A stretch of DNA of 64,000 bases from Nitratireductor thuwali (lineage in GTDB: Bacteria > Pseudomonadota > Alphaproteobacteria > Rhizobiales > Rhizobiaceae): the NCBI RefSeq assembly GCF_036621415.1, contig NZ_CP030941.1, positions 806,001 to 870,000 of the forward strand, in the 5' to 3' direction. This document shows, one piece after another, positions 9,333 to 18,488 of this stretch (its first letter is position 1; each line of letters starts with the position of its first letter). The notes beneath the pieces were generated by a model. The model ran no database searches. It was not told the origin of the DNA and saw only the letters and a program-made list of their open reading frames with translations. The position numbers and the translations under genes are program-made.

Positions 9333-9971
9333 ATGAGCCATCAGTCCTATGAACTGAAGGCCGAGGCGCGCGAACGGGTCGGTAAGGGGTCCGCCCGGGC
9401 AATTCGGCGCAACGGTATGGTTCCCGCCGTCATTTACGGCGAAAAAGAAGCCCCCCTGACGATCGCCCTTCCCTACAAGGATGTGACGAAGAAGATCCAT
9501 GGAGGCGGCTTCATGACGACGATCGCCACCATCGACGTCGACGGCAAGAAGATCCAGGTCCTGCCGAAGGATTACCAGCTCGATCCGGTGCGTGACTTCA
9601 CGATGCATATCGACTTCCTGCGCATCGGCAAGAACACCATCGTGACCGTGAACGTGCCGGTGCACTTCACCAACGAGGAAGCCAGCCCCGGCCTCAAGCG
9701 CGGCGGCGTGCTGAACATCGTCCGTCACGAGGTGGAGTTCGTCTGCCCCGCCACGTCCATTCCCGAGTTCATCGAGGTTGATCTGACCGGCCTGGACCTC
9801 GGCGATTCCGTGCACATTTCGGCGATCAAGCTGCCGGAAGGCGTGGAGCCGACCATCACCGACCGCGACTTCACCATCGCCACCGTGGCCGCTCCCGCCG
9901 GACTGAAGTCCGAGGGCGCCGAGGAGGAAGAAGCGGAAGAAGCCGAGGAAGAGGAAGGCGGGGAGGAATAG
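9333..9971 (+). CDS. rplY: 50S ribosomal protein L25 (CTC type)
   Basis: 212 residues. The N-terminal L25 domain (about 1-95) binds 5S rRNA, with [17 protein letters not shown] as its signature. The C-terminal TL5 beta domain (about 100-190) contains [21 protein letters not shown] strongly acidic tail of Glu residues (about 190-212) ends it, as in rhizobial homologues. AAAGGAAAG precedes the ATG. It is followed after 24 nt by pth and then ychF, a conserved translation cluster. Confidence 0.96.
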   Translation: MSHQSYELKAEARERVGKGSARAIRRNGMVPAVIYGEKEAPLTIALPYKDVTKKIHGGGFMTTIATIDVDGKKIQVLPKDYQLDPVRDFTMHIDFLRIGKNTIVTVNVPVHFTNEEASPGLKRGGVLNIVRHEVEFVCPATSIPEFIEVDLTGLDLGDSVHISAIKLPEGVEPTITDRDFTIATVAAPAGLKSEGAEEEEAEEAEEEEGGEE

Positions 9972-9995
9972 TCCTCCACCCCCGGAGGCAGCTCA

Positions 9996-10700
9996 ATGCT
10001 TCTCATTGCAGGGCTCGGAAATCCGGGCCGGCAATACGAAAACCACCGGCACAATGTCGGTTTCATGGCGGCGGATGCGATACACCGCCGCCATTCCTTT
10101 TCGCCGTGGTCCAGGAAGTTTTCCGCCCTCGTGGCCGACGGCACGCTGGACGGAGAAAAGGTGCTGCTGATCAAGCCGCAGACCTTCATGAACCTGTCCG
10201 GCCAGGCCATCGGCGAAGCCCTGCGCTTCTATAAGCTGACCACGGCCGATCTGATCGTCTTTTACGACGAGCTGGATCTGGCGCCGGGGAAGCTGCGCAT
10301 CAAGACGGGCGGCGGCGCCGGCGGTCACAACGGCATCAAATCCATCGATGCCCATTGCGGCAAAGACTATCGGCGTGTGCGCATCGGCATCGGCCATCCG
10401 GGCGACAAGGCGCGCGTGACCAGCCATGTGCTGGGCGACTTCGCCAAATCGGATCACGACTGGCTGGACCCGCTGCTGGAGGCCATCGCCGACAATGCCG
10501 GCCTGCTGGCAAAGGGCGACGACAACGGCTTCATGAACAAGGCGAGCCTTGCCGTGAAGGGCAAGGACGAGCCGTCCGCGCCGCGCGCCAAGGGCCAGAG
10601 CCATATCCGGCAGGCGCGGCCGGCAAAGATCGCACCGCGGGTCCCCGAGGACGGACCCATGGCGGCCATGCTCAAGAAGATCCTCGGCAAGAAGGACTAG
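9996..10700 (+). CDS. pth: Peptidyl-tRNA hydrolase
   Basis: Releases tRNA from peptidyl-tRNA dropped off the ribosome. 234 residues; N9 and H19 ([17 protein letters not shown]) and D91 ([13 protein letters not shown]) are the active-site set, and [12 protein letters not shown] the tRNA-binding loop. The catalytic domain ends near residue 185. The Lys/Arg/Pro-rich tail of about 45 residues makes it longer than the E. coli enzyme and is usual in Rhizobiales. CGGAGG precedes ATG 9996. It lies between rplY and ychF, 2 nt before the latter. Confidence 0.97.
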   Translation: MLLIAGLGNPGRQYENHRHNVGFMAADAIHRRHSFSPWSRKFSALVADGTLDGEKVLLIKPQTFMNLSGQAIGEALRFYKLTTADLIVFYDELDLAPGKLRIKTGGGAGGHNGIKSIDAHCGKDYRRVRIGIGHPGDKARVTSHVLGDFAKSDHDWLDPLLEAIADNAGLLAKGDDNGFMNKASLAVKGKDEPSAPRAKGQSHIRQARPAKIAPRVPEDGPMAAMLKKILGKKD

Positions 10701-10702
10701 AT

Positions 10703-11806
10703 ATGGGTTTCAAATGCGGCATTGTCGGCCTGCCCAATGTCGGCAAATCGACGCTGTTCAACGCGCTCACCAGGACGGCGGCCGCGCAGGCCGCCAACTA
10801 TCCTTTTTGCACCATCGAACCGAATACCGGCGAGGTGGCCGTACCCGACGAGCGCCTGAAGAAGATCGCGGAAATCGCCGGCTCCAAGGAGATCGTGCCC
10901 ACCCGCATCTCTTTCGTCGATATCGCCGGCCTGGTGCGCGGGGCGTCGAAGGGCGAAGGGCTGGGCAACCAGTTCCTCGCCAACATCCGCGAGGTGGACG
11001 CCATCGTCCATGTGCTGCGCTGCTTCGAGGACGACGACATCACCCATGTGGAGGGGCGCATCGACCCGGTGGCCGACGCGGAGACCGTGGAAACCGAGCT
11101 GATGCTTGCCGACCTTGAAAGCCTCGAGCGGCGCACCACGCAGATGCGCAAGCGCGCCACCGGCAAGGACAAGGAAGCCGCCACCCTTCTGCCGATGATG
11201 GAAGAGGCGCTGGCGCTGCTGCAGGAAGGCAAGCCGGCGCGCCTGCTTCTGGAGGGCATCGCCGCCGAGGACCTCAAGATCCTGCGCAGCCTCAACCTTT
11301 TGACGTCGAAGCCGGTGCTCTATGTCTGCAACGTCGCCGAGGAGGATGCGGCAAAGGGCAATGCCCATAGCCGTGCCGTCGAGGAGATGGCAGCCGCGCA
11401 GGGGGCGGCGACCGTCGTGATTTCCGCGGCCATCGAGGCGGAAGTCTCGCAGCTCGGCGACGCCGAGGCCTATGAGTATCTGGAAGCCATGGGCCTCGAA
11501 GAGCCGGGGCTCGACCGCCTGATCCGGGCCGGTTACAAGCTGCTGGACCTCATCACCTTCTTCACCGCGGGACCCAAGGAAACCCGTGCGTGGACGGTGG
11601 CCAAGGGCGCAAAGGCGCCGCAGGCCGCCGGCGTCATCCACACGGATTTCGAGCGCGGCTTCATCAGGGCGCAGACGATCGCCTATGACGACTTCATCTC
11701 GCTCGGCGGCGAGGTTGCCGCGCGCGAGGCCGGCAAGGCGCGCGACGAGGGCAAGGAATATGTCGTCAGCGACGGCGACGTGATGCTGTTCAAGTTCAAC
11801 ACCTGA
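10703..11806 (+). CDS. ychF: Redox-regulated ATPase/GTPase YchF
   Basis: 367 residues of the OBG family; binds ribosomes and prefers ATP. G1 GLPNVGKST (8-16), G3 DIAGLVRGASKGEGLGN, and the altered G4 motif NVAE in place of NKxD, as expected for YchF. A coiled-coil insertion (about 125-190) and the C-terminal TGS domain (KETRAWTVAKGAKAPQAAGVIH) follow. The start ATG lies 2 nt after the pth stop. The motif YDDFISLGG..A near the C terminus is fully conserved in the family. Confidence 0.97.
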   Translation: MGFKCGIVGLPNVGKSTLFNALTRTAAAQAANYPFCTIEPNTGEVAVPDERLKKIAEIAGSKEIVPTRISFVDIAGLVRGASKGEGLGNQFLANIREVDAIVHVLRCFEDDDITHVEGRIDPVADAETVETELMLADLESLERRTTQMRKRATGKDKEAATLLPMMEEALALLQEGKPARLLLEGIAAEDLKILRSLNLLTSKPVLYVCNVAEEDAAKGNAHSRAVEEMAAAQGAATVVISAAIEAEVSQLGDAEAYEYLEAMGLEEPGLDRLIRAGYKLLDLITFFTAGPKETRAWTVAKGAKAPQAAGVIHTDFERGFIRAQTIAYDDFISLGGEVAAREAGKARDEGKEYVVSDGDVMLFKFNT

Positions 11807-11879
11807 CCCATCGGCCCGTGCGCGCTTGACGTCGCGTGCCGGGTGCGGGCATCAGTCCTTGTCGAACCGGGGGATCGTC

Positions 11880-12848
11880 ATGCTCAAGGCCTATATGCTG
11901 GACAATGGACGCCTGAAGGACGCGGACGGCATCGGGCCGCACGGCGCGGCTGTCGTCTGGGTGGACCTCCTGACGCCCACGGACGAAGAGGAAAAGGCCG
12001 TCGAGGCGTGGCTGGGAGCGGAAATCCCGACCAGAGATGAAATGGAGGAGATCGAGATCTCCAGCCGCCTCTATGCCGAGGACGGCGCCAACTTTATGAC
12101 CGCCAACCTGCCGGCCAACGCCGATGGCGACCGGCCGGACATGGCGCCGGTGACCTTCGTCCTTTCCGCCGGCAAGCTGGCCACCGTCCGCTATCACAGC
12201 CCGCGCGCGTTCCAGGCCTTCGCGCAGCGCGCCGAGAAGGCTGCGCTCGGCTGCCAGAACGGGGAATCGATCCTGATCGCATTGCTCGAAGTGATCGTCG
12301 ACCGGGAAGCCGATATCCTGGAGCGGGCCGGCCGGGAGATCATGGATATCGCGCAGGGCATCTTCCACCCCACGGAGAGGCAGGTCACCAAGCGCGACCG
12401 CAGCTTTCACATCATCCTGCGCAAGATCGGCCGCAAGGAAGAGCTCCTCTCCAACATGCAGGACAGCCTCTTGTCCCTGGAGCGGTTGTGCGGCTTCCTG
12501 AGCACCATCATCGGCAAGAACGACCGCGACGCGCGCGCCCGCCTGAAAACGCTGCAGCGGGACGTGGCGTCGATTTCGGACCATGCCGCCACGCTGGCCC
12601 AGAAGATCAACTTCCTGCTCGACGCCACGCTGGGCATGATCAGCATCGAGCAGAACGCCATCATCAAGATATTCTCGGTGGTCGCCGTGATCTTCCTTCC
12701 GCCGACCCTGGTGGCATCGATATACGGCATGAATTTCGAGAAGATGCCCGAGCTTTCCTGGAGCTTCGGCTATCCGCTGGCGCTGGTCATCATGGTCGCC
12801 TCGGCCATCCTGCCCTTCTTCTACTTCAAGCGGCGCGGCTGGCTCTGA
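11880..12848 (+). CDS. corA: CorA-family magnesium/divalent cation transporter
   Basis: 322 residues. A long cytoplasmic N-terminal domain with a coiled-coil stalk (about 130-260) leads into two C-terminal membrane helices. The pore signature GMN appears in SIYGMNFEKMPEL between them, and the protein ends with the basic FKRRGWL. The family imports Mg2+ (sometimes Co2+ or Ni2+) as a homopentamer in the inner membrane. ATG 11880 is chosen over the in-frame upstream start at 11826 because it matches the family N terminus. 73 nt after ychF. Confidence 0.93.
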   Translation: MLKAYMLDNGRLKDADGIGPHGAAVVWVDLLTPTDEEEKAVEAWLGAEIPTRDEMEEIEISSRLYAEDGANFMTANLPANADGDRPDMAPVTFVLSAGKLATVRYHSPRAFQAFAQRAEKAALGCQNGESILIALLEVIVDREADILERAGREIMDIAQGIFHPTERQVTKRDRSFHIILRKIGRKEELLSNMQDSLLSLERLCGFLSTIIGKNDRDARARLKTLQRDVASISDHAATLAQKINFLLDATLGMISIEQNAIIKIFSVVAVIFLPPTLVASIYGMNFEKMPELSWSFGYPLALVIMVASAILPFFYFKRRGWL

Positions 12849-13065
12849 ACGAAGCGCCACGCGCCATGGAGAGGCGCGGCCGGTGTCGGCACGGGCGGAA
12901 AGGCCATCCCGTCATGCCCCGGAAGAATCTGTGACTCTTTCGCACATGCAGCATTTATCGGGCGCGCCCGTCTTGGCACTGTCATGGCCAGCCTTTATTT
13001 TCGTGCCGTTATCAAGGCGCCTCCCTCCCAAGAGACGTCATTTCCTTAAAGCCATTCGATCCGGT

Positions 13066-13082
13066 GCGGCATGAGATGCCGC
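13066..13082. promoter_or_regulatory. Inverted repeat upstream of the peroxiredoxin gene
   Basis: GCGGCAT-GAG-ATGCCGC, perfect 7-bp arms, about 35 nt before the peroxiredoxin ATG. Could be an operator or a leader hairpin; no regulator is suggested by context. The rest of the 268-bp gap from corA (12849-13116) shows no gene. Confidence 0.35.
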
Positions 13083-13116
13083 GCTGCGGTCGGTTATTGA
13101 TATGAGGAGCTTGCCG

Positions 13117-13659
13117 ATGCTCAACCGCAAAGTACCGGACGTAACGTTCCGCACCCGCGTGCGCGACGAATCCATAGAGGGACCGAACCCCTTCCGCTGG
13201 GAAGACAGGACCACCGCAGACTATTTCGGCGGCAAGCGGGTCGTTCTGTTCTCCCTGCCCGGCGCCTTCACGCCCACCTGCTCCACCTACCAGCTTCCCG
13301 ATTTCGAGAAGCTGTTCGACGAGTTCAAGGCGGAAGGGATCGACGAGATCTACTGCATCTCGGTCAACGATGCCTTCGTCATGAATGCCTGGGCCAAGCA
13401 GCAGGGGATCGAACGCATCAAGCTCATTCCCGACGGCTCGGGCGAGTTCACCCGGAAGATGGGCATGCTGGTGGCGAAGGACAATCTGGGCTTCGGCATG
13501 CGCTCCTGGCGCTACGCCGCCGTCGTCGACGACGGCTTCGTCGAGCAGTGGTTCGAGGAGGAAGGCTTCTCCGACAATTGCGATGCGGACCCCTACGGCG
13601 TGTCCTCGCCGCAGAACATCCTGCAGAACCTGCGCAGGCCGGAATCGGCGGCAGCGTAA
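13117..13659 (+). CDS. Peroxiredoxin, Prx5/type II
   Basis: 180 residues. Reduces hydrogen peroxide and organic peroxides using thiols. The peroxidatic Cys is C55 in LPGAFTPTCSTYQLPDFEKL, with the conserved Pro and Thr of the PxxxT/SxxC motif. Further Cys residues occur in YCISVND and in DNCDADPYG. ATG 13117 with GAGGAG upstream is preferred over the upstream ATG 13102, whose position is on top of that ribosome site. A strong terminator follows at 13688. Confidence 0.93.
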   Translation: MLNRKVPDVTFRTRVRDESIEGPNPFRWEDRTTADYFGGKRVVLFSLPGAFTPTCSTYQLPDFEKLFDEFKAEGIDEIYCISVNDAFVMNAWAKQQGIERIKLIPDGSGEFTRKMGMLVAKDNLGFGMRSWRYAAVVDDGFVEQWFEEEGFSDNCDADPYGVSSPQNILQNLRRPESAAA

Positions 13660-13687
13660 GCGACCGCACCGCACAAGCGCATCCAGG

Positions 13688-13718
13688 GCCCCGGCGGCTG
13701 CGTGCCGGGGCTTTTTTA
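13688..13718 (+). terminator. Rho-independent terminator after the peroxiredoxin gene
   Basis: GCCCCGGC (13688-13695) and GCCGGGGC (13704-13711) form an 8-bp stem with an 8-nt loop, followed by TTTTTT at 13712-13717. A textbook intrinsic terminator on the plus strand. Confidence 0.92.
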
Positions 13719-13771
13719 TTGCGGCTCGATATGCGACGAGAACATCGTGCCGAGGGCAGAAGGAAGCCGCG

Positions 13772-14275
13772 ATGGACGGAAAGCTGTGGGCCTATGAGGA
13801 TTTCGTGGAGGGCGCCGTGATCGAGCTCGCCACCAAGACCGTCTCCAAGGAGGAGATCGTCGAGTTTGCGTCCGAGTTCGACGCCCAGCCGATGCACCTG
13901 GATGAGGAAGCGGGGACGGCCAGCATACTGGGCGGATTGTCGGCCTCCGGCTGGCACACCAGCGCCATGTTCATGCGCATGATGTGCGACGGTTTCCTGC
14001 TCAGATCCACCTCGCAGGGGTCCCCCGGCATAACCGAGCTGAAGTGGAGGAAGCCCGTTCTGGCCGGCGATACGCTGACCGGCCACTCCAAGGTGCTGTC
14101 GAAGCGGGAACTGAAGTCCCGTCCCGGCATCGGTCTCGTGACGTTCCGCCATTCGGTCTCCAACCAGCGGGGCGAGACGGTGCTGGAGATGGAGAACCCG
14201 ATCATGTTCGCCCTTCGCAGGGCTACAGCATCGGCCCGAAAATCGGAATCGATTTTCGGAAAGCACGATGCGTAG
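13772..14275 (+). CDS. MaoC-family (R)-hydratase-like protein
   Basis: 167 residues with a single hot-dog domain. FASEFDAQPMHLDEEAG carries the Asp/His catalytic pair of MaoC/PhaJ hydratases, and SASGWHTSAMFMRM follows as in the family. It likely hydrates an enoyl-CoA or related thioester; substrate unknown. The last 18 or so residues (ATASARKSESIFGKHDA) are encoded by a palindromic repeat that runs through the stop codon (14236-14259), so the native C terminus was probably shorter. A second MaoC gene follows after 72 nt. Confidence 0.88.
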   Translation: MDGKLWAYEDFVEGAVIELATKTVSKEEIVEFASEFDAQPMHLDEEAGTASILGGLSASGWHTSAMFMRMMCDGFLLRSTSQGSPGITELKWRKPVLAGDTLTGHSKVLSKRELKSRPGIGLVTFRHSVSNQRGETVLEMENPIMFALRRATASARKSESIFGKHDA

Positions 14276-14328
14276 ATTCAAGATGCTAGAGCGTCCTTCG
14301 TGCGTCCGAATGGACGCACGGCGCTCTA
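14236..14328. repeat. Rhizobial-type palindromic repeat, copy B (two hairpins)
   Basis: First hairpin: CCGAAAATCG (14236-14245), GAAT, CGATTTTCGG (14250-14259). Spacer GTAGATTCAAGATGC. Second hairpin: outer TAGAGC (14287-14292) with GCTCTA (14323-14328), inner GTGCGTCC-GAAT-GGACGCAC (14300-14319). The same two-hairpin layout recurs at 40829-40924 (copy C), and the second hairpin at the left edge of the window (copy A). Confidence 0.85.
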
Positions 14329-14347
14329 TTGCAAAAGAGACGGCCGC

Positions 14348-14821
14348 ATGAGCATCGACGCTTTTCTCAGGCTAGGCGAGACCGTCACGCTGGGCGCCCA
14401 CACCTTCTCCGCCGAGGAGATCAAGGCCTTCGCGCGCAAATACGATCCCCAGCCATTCCACATCGACGAGGAGGCCGCCGAGGCGAGTGTCTTCGGCGCG
14501 CTGTGCGCCTCCGGATGGCACACCGGCGCCATGTGGATGCGATACAATCTGCAAAGCCTGGAACGGGAGCCGCCGCCTGCCTGGAGCGGCGAAGGCCCCG
14601 CGCCGGAATTCGGCCCCTCCCCGGGCCTCTCCGCCATGAAATGGCCAAGGCCCGTCTATGCGGGCGACACGGTCACCTTCACGCGCAAGGCCGTCTCCCA
14701 CAGGCCGCTTGCTTCCCGGCCCGGCTGGCGGCTCGTCAAGCTGGAAGGCGGCGCGAGGAATCAGGACGGCGCCGCCGTCCTGACTTTCGACAATGCGGTT
14801 CTGCTCAAGGCCGCGATTTAG
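14348..14821 (+). CDS. MaoC-family (R)-hydratase-like protein
   Basis: 157 residues, a paralogue of the preceding gene: AFARKYDPQPFHIDEEAA holds the Asp/His pair, followed by CASGWHTGAMWMRY. The two adjacent MaoC-type proteins may work as a heteromer or be simple duplicates. ATG 14348 is taken because the longer frame from 14300 is made of repeat sequence. The stop overlaps the end of the convergent autotransporter gene by 4 bp. Confidence 0.88.
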   Translation: MSIDAFLRLGETVTLGAHTFSAEEIKAFARKYDPQPFHIDEEAAEASVFGALCASGWHTGAMWMRYNLQSLEREPPPAWSGEGPAPEFGPSPGLSAMKWPRPVYAGDTVTFTRKAVSHRPLASRPGWRLVKLEGGARNQDGAAVLTFDNAVLLKAAI

Positions 14822-16848
14822 AACTTCACCGACAGGCTGAGCCTTACGGCGTGCTGGGTCGCGCGCTCGCGGAAGGAGCCGGAATAGCCGACCGAGGCGG
14901 TGAAGCCGCGTTCGGGCTGTTCGAAGGTGAGCTTTGCGCCGACGCCGAAGACATCGCGCCCCAAAGCCGCCGTCCGTGCCTCCATTTCGCGGCCGAGCAG
15001 CGCCGTCCTGACGGCGTAATCGCTGGAGCCGAGAACGCGGGCATAGGACAGGTCGAGTTCGGGCGCCACCATCCAGGCCCCGCGCGTGAACGGCCGCGAA
15101 AACCGCACGCCCGGCCCCACCTGCGCCGACGAGACCGTGCCGGAGAGGAGGTCGTAGCCCAGCACTTCAAGCCCGCTCTCCGATGTCGCGCCGTAGGATT
15201 GCACAGCGCCGGTGAACCGGCCGAACACCGCCATGCCGGCAAGGCCGAGATCGAAATTGCGGCCGGCCTCCGCATCGGCGAACACGCCCCACACATCGGA
15301 GGACGAGCGCGCCTCGGGCCCGCCGAGGGCGAGCACCGTGCCGGCAAGGCCAGGGATGGTGCGCCGCTCATGCTCCTGGCGGAAATAGCTGACGCCGGCA
15401 GCCCCCTTCGCATACCATGCGCCGCCGGCCCAATCGCCATAGCCGAAGCCGTGGAAACCGTTGGCCGTGGCCGTGTTGACGGTGCTCTTCTCGCTGGTCG
15501 CGCCATTGGTATAGGCAAGGCCGAGACCGGCGGTCAGCCAGCCGCGCTCGATCAGGTCGAGGCCGGCGGCAAGGGTCCGGCTGCGGGCCTTGGTCTGCGG
15601 CAGGCCGCCCGCATCGGTATCGGCATCGATACCGGCGAAGACAAGGTCGCCGGCAGCCCAAAGACGGCGCAGCCGCTGCGAGCGGGCGACGGGGCCCGAG
15701 GGAAGCCGCGCGACCTGCTCCATGGAAAGCCGCCTGCTGAAGGCCGCGCCCGCAAAGATGGAACGGCCATAGGGCGCGATCGTTTCGACCACATTGCCCA
15801 GATCGAGCCGGCCCCAGCCGAAGGTGGCGTCCACGCCGGGTTCGCCAATGTCGACCGCCGTGTGCAGGATGAGCTTGCGTAGGTCGCCCATGTCCGCGTC
15901 GGGGAAGATTTCGCGGGCGATAGCGAGGCCGCCCGTCACATGCGGCGCAGCGAATGAGGTGCCTGCTGCGGTCATATAGCCCCCAGAAGCTACCGAGGAC
16001 ACGCCTTCAGGATCACCGATATCCCCCTCACCACCTGGAGCCGCCAGACACCAGGCGGTGGCGACGCCGCACTTGCTGGAATAGGAAGCCAGGCCGCCGG
16101 AATGAGCTAGCGCGACGACCGCCAGCGACGTATCCTCCAATTCGGGGTAATAGTACGGCAAACGAGCCATCGCTTCCGCATTGTCGGCAGCTTCGTTACC
16201 CGCCGCCCAAACGGTAACGACGCCGACCCGAGCAGCTTCCCTTACGGCCGAAATAGCATCGGGAAATTGCGTCTCCAGATAGGCGCGGTCGGCCACGCCA
16301 CCAGGCGCGTCGCTTTCGTCCACCCCAAGCGATGCGTTCACGATTTCCCCACCGCGAGACGCGAAATAGGTGAATGCGAAATAGGTTTGGACATTAAAAG
16401 TATCGGGGCCGATGTCGCCCGCCAGCGGCACCAAAGAAGCGCCGTAAGCGATGCCTTGCGTCCCTTGACCATCCCGGTTCGCCGCAATGATGCCCGAAAC
16501 AAAGGTGCCGTGCCCCTCTTCATCACCGCTGACGGGAATCGGCTTTCCGGCAAGCAAGGAGGCTTCTATATCGAGGGAATCTGGGCCTACCCGCCCCGAG
16601 AATTCCGGGTGCGTGATGTCCAGCCCGGAATCGAATACGCCAACCCGAACACCCTTCCCCGTAAACCCCGCCTGATGCGCCTTCTTTGCGTTTACGGCCG
16701 ACAGACCCCAATTGAAATCGGCCTCGGGATCACCGGTGCTGCCGCGCAGGGGCTCGGCGAAAGCGGGCGGCGTCTGTAATATCGATCCAAGGATGAGGAC
16801 CAGGGCGCTGGCCCGCCCCACCGGCGATGCGTAATCTTTCCCGAGCAT
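14818..16848 (-). CDS. Subtilisin-like (S8) serine protease autotransporter
   Basis: 676 residues. Signal peptide to about residue 31 (TPPAFA), S8 protease domain about 45-370 with the complete triad D73 (VFDSGLD), H113 (EGHGTFVSG) and S298 (AAGTSFAAPH), then a C-terminal autotransporter beta-barrel (about 410-676) ending in SLSVKF with the terminal Phe used by the Bam machinery. It should be displayed on or released from the cell surface (type Va secretion). Passenger and barrel are close together, with little of the long beta-helix seen in other autotransporters. Upstream of ATG 16848 the sequence turns AT-rich (16860-16950). Confidence 0.93.
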   Translation of the reverse strand: MLGKDYASPVGRASALVLILGSILQTPPAFAEPLRGSTGDPEADFNWGLSAVNAKKAHQAGFTGKGVRVGVFDSGLDITHPEFSGRVGPDSLDIEASLLAGKPIPVSGDEEGHGTFVSGIIAANRDGQGTQGIAYGASLVPLAGDIGPDTFNVQTYFAFTYFASRGGEIVNASLGVDESDAPGGVADRAYLETQFPDAISAVREAARVGVVTVWAAGNEAADNAEAMARLPYYYPELEDTSLAVVALAHSGGLASYSSKCGVATAWCLAAPGGEGDIGDPEGVSSVASGGYMTAAGTSFAAPHVTGGLAIAREIFPDADMGDLRKLILHTAVDIGEPGVDATFGWGRLDLGNVVETIAPYGRSIFAGAAFSRRLSMEQVARLPSGPVARSQRLRRLWAAGDLVFAGIDADTDAGGLPQTKARSRTLAAGLDLIERGWLTAGLGLAYTNGATSEKSTVNTATANGFHGFGYGDWAGGAWYAKGAAGVSYFRQEHERRTIPGLAGTVLALGGPEARSSSDVWGVFADAEAGRNFDLGLAGMAVFGRFTGAVQSYGATSESGLEVLGYDLLSGTVSSAQVGPGVRFSRPFTRGAWMVAPELDLSYARVLGSSDYAVRTALLGREMEARTAALGRDVFGVGAKLTFEQPERGFTASVGYSGSFRERATQHAVRLSLSVKF

Positions 16849-16983
16849 AGTTCCATCCGTTCACGCCCCGTCGCTGCTGCGTTATCACAGAATACAGTAA
16901 ACGAATAGAAACCTACGTGTACAGTGAGGGACTCCGGAGCTTGTCAACAACAAGGCGAGAATGGCTATCGCCTGCCACCTTGA

Positions 16984-17529
16984 TCAATCCCCCTCGTAGG
17001 AGATGAGCGTGTTGACCTCGACGCCAAGCGCTTCCAGCTTGGCGCGCCCGCCGAGGTCCGGCAGGTCGATGACGAAGCAGGCGGCGACGATCTCGGCGCC
17101 CATCTGGCGCAGGAGCTTGACCGCGGCCTCGGCGGTGCCGCCGGTAGCGATCAGATCGTCGACGAGGATGACCTTGTCGCCGGCGTTCACCGCATCACGG
17201 TGCATCTCGATCTCGTCGAGACCGTATTCGAGGCTGTAGGCCACGCGCACGGTCTCGTGCGGCAGCTTGCCCTTCTTGCGGATCGGGATGAAGCCGGAGG
17301 AGAGCTGATGCGCCATCGCGCCGCCGAGGATGAAGCCCCGCGCCTCGATGCCGGCGACCTTTTCGATCTTCAAGCCCGCATAGGGATGAACCAGCTCGTC
17401 AACCGAGCGCCTGAAGGCCCGTGCATTGCCGAGGAGCGTGGTGATGTCGCGAAACTGGATACCGGGCCTGGGATAGTCCGGTATGGTCCTGATGGACGCG
17501 CGCAGCGCCTCTTCCAGCGATTGCTTCAT
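16984..17529 (-). CDS. apt: Adenine phosphoribosyltransferase
   Basis: 181 residues. Salvages adenine to AMP with [25 protein letters not shown] is the classic N terminus, [17 protein letters not shown] the substrate region and [21 protein letters not shown] the PRPP-binding loop. It lies downstream of petABC on the same strand but behind a strong terminator at 17582-17606, so probably has its own promoter in the 17530-17581 gap. Confidence 0.97.
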   Translation of the reverse strand: MKQSLEEALRASIRTIPDYPRPGIQFRDITTLLGNARAFRRSVDELVHPYAGLKIEKVAGIEARGFILGGAMAHQLSSGFIPIRKKGKLPHETVRVAYSLEYGLDEIEMHRDAVNAGDKVILVDDLIATGGTAEAAVKLLRQMGAEIVAACFVIDLPDLGGRAKLEALGVEVNTLISYEGD

Positions 17530-17577
17530 GTTGCCCCGATCCTGCCTGTCCCCATTGTTGTGCCGTGTCGGCGCGCA

Positions 17578-17606
17578 AAAGAAAAGGGCGCCGTCCGCGC
17601 CCTTTT
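17578..17606 (-). terminator. Intrinsic terminator of petABC
   Basis: AAAAGGGCGC (17582-17591), loop CGTCC, GCGCCCTTTT (17597-17606): a perfect 10-bp stem. Read on the minus strand it is followed by a T-rich run (TTTTCTTTT). Located just after the cytochrome c1 stop. Confidence 0.88.
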
Positions 17607-17628
17607 GAAGAAATCGGATGCGCCGAAC

Positions 17629-18456
17629 TCAGTGCGCGACGTCGGCCCAGATCTTGCGCTTGGTCAGATAGACGAGACCGCCGAACAAGAGCAGGAACAC
17701 CATGACGGTGAAGCCGGTGGCCTTGCGGGCCACCAGGTGCGGCTCGGCCGCCCACATGAGGAACGCCGATATGTCGCGCGCGTACTGATCGACGGTTTCC
17801 GGGGCGCCGTCGTCATAGGTGACGATCCCGTCGGAGAGCGGCGGCGCCATGGCCAGCGCCGCGCCGTTGATGAAATAGGGGTTGTAATAGGTCCCTTCCG
17901 GCACTTCGTGACCGTGCGGATCCTCGCCATAGCCGGTCAAGAGCGCATAGAGGTAGTCCACCCCGCCCTCGGCATATTGGGTGAAGATGTCGAAGACGAA
18001 GGTGGGGAAGCCGCGCTCGACGGCCCGCGCCTTGGCGATCAGCGAGAAATCGGGCGGCACGGCGCCGTTGTTGGAGGCCGCGGCCTGCTGCGGGTTCGCG
18101 AAAGGCGCCGGGAAATAATCAGACGGCGTGGCCGGACGCATGAACATGTCGCCGGCTTCGTCGGGTCCGTCCTCGACCTCGTACTCGGCGGCGATCGCCC
18201 GCACCTGCGCGTCCGAATAGCCAAGATCGGCCAGGTTGCGGAATGCGACCATGTCGAGCGAATGGCAGGAGGCGCAGACCTCCCGGTAGACCTTGAAGCC
18301 GCGCTGGAGCTGGCCCGTGTCATAGGTGCCGAACGGCCCTTCGAACGACCAGTCCTGCTCGACCGGCTTCTTGATGGGGTATTCCGCGGCGTCGGCGGAG
18401 GCGACGACGGCCAGGCCCAGTCCGAGCGCCGCAAATCCATGGAGGAAAAGCTTCAT
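17629..18456 (-). CDS. petC: Cytochrome c1 of the bc1 complex
   Basis: 275 residues. Passes electrons from the Rieske centre to cytochrome c on the periplasmic face. Signal peptide to about residue 24, haem site C61-ASC-H65 (EVCASCHSLD), axial Met in GAALAMAPPLSDG, and a C-terminal anchor (TGFTVMVFLLLFGGLVYLT) ending KRKIWADVAH. The start is taken at ATG 18456 because AAGGA lies about 9 nt ahead; a GTG at 18492 overlapping the petB stop is the alternative and would add 12 residues. Confidence 0.93.
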   Translation of the reverse strand: MKLFLHGFAALGLGLAVVASADAAEYPIKKPVEQDWSFEGPFGTYDTGQLQRGFKVYREVCASCHSLDMVAFRNLADLGYSDAQVRAIAAEYEVEDGPDEAGDMFMRPATPSDYFPAPFANPQQAAASNNGAVPPDFSLIAKARAVERGFPTFVFDIFTQYAEGGVDYLYALLTGYGEDPHGHEVPEGTYYNPYFINGAALAMAPPLSDGIVTYDDGAPETVDQYARDISAFLMWAAEPHLVARKATGFTVMVFLLLFGGLVYLTKRKIWADVAH

Positions 18457-18488
18457 TTTCAACATTCCTTTGCGCATGCGCTCGTTCG

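Noticed and set aside
14329..15882. 517-codon plus-strand open frame over the MaoC and autotransporter genes
   Set aside because: Runs through two well-supported genes in another frame and strand and has no ribosome site.
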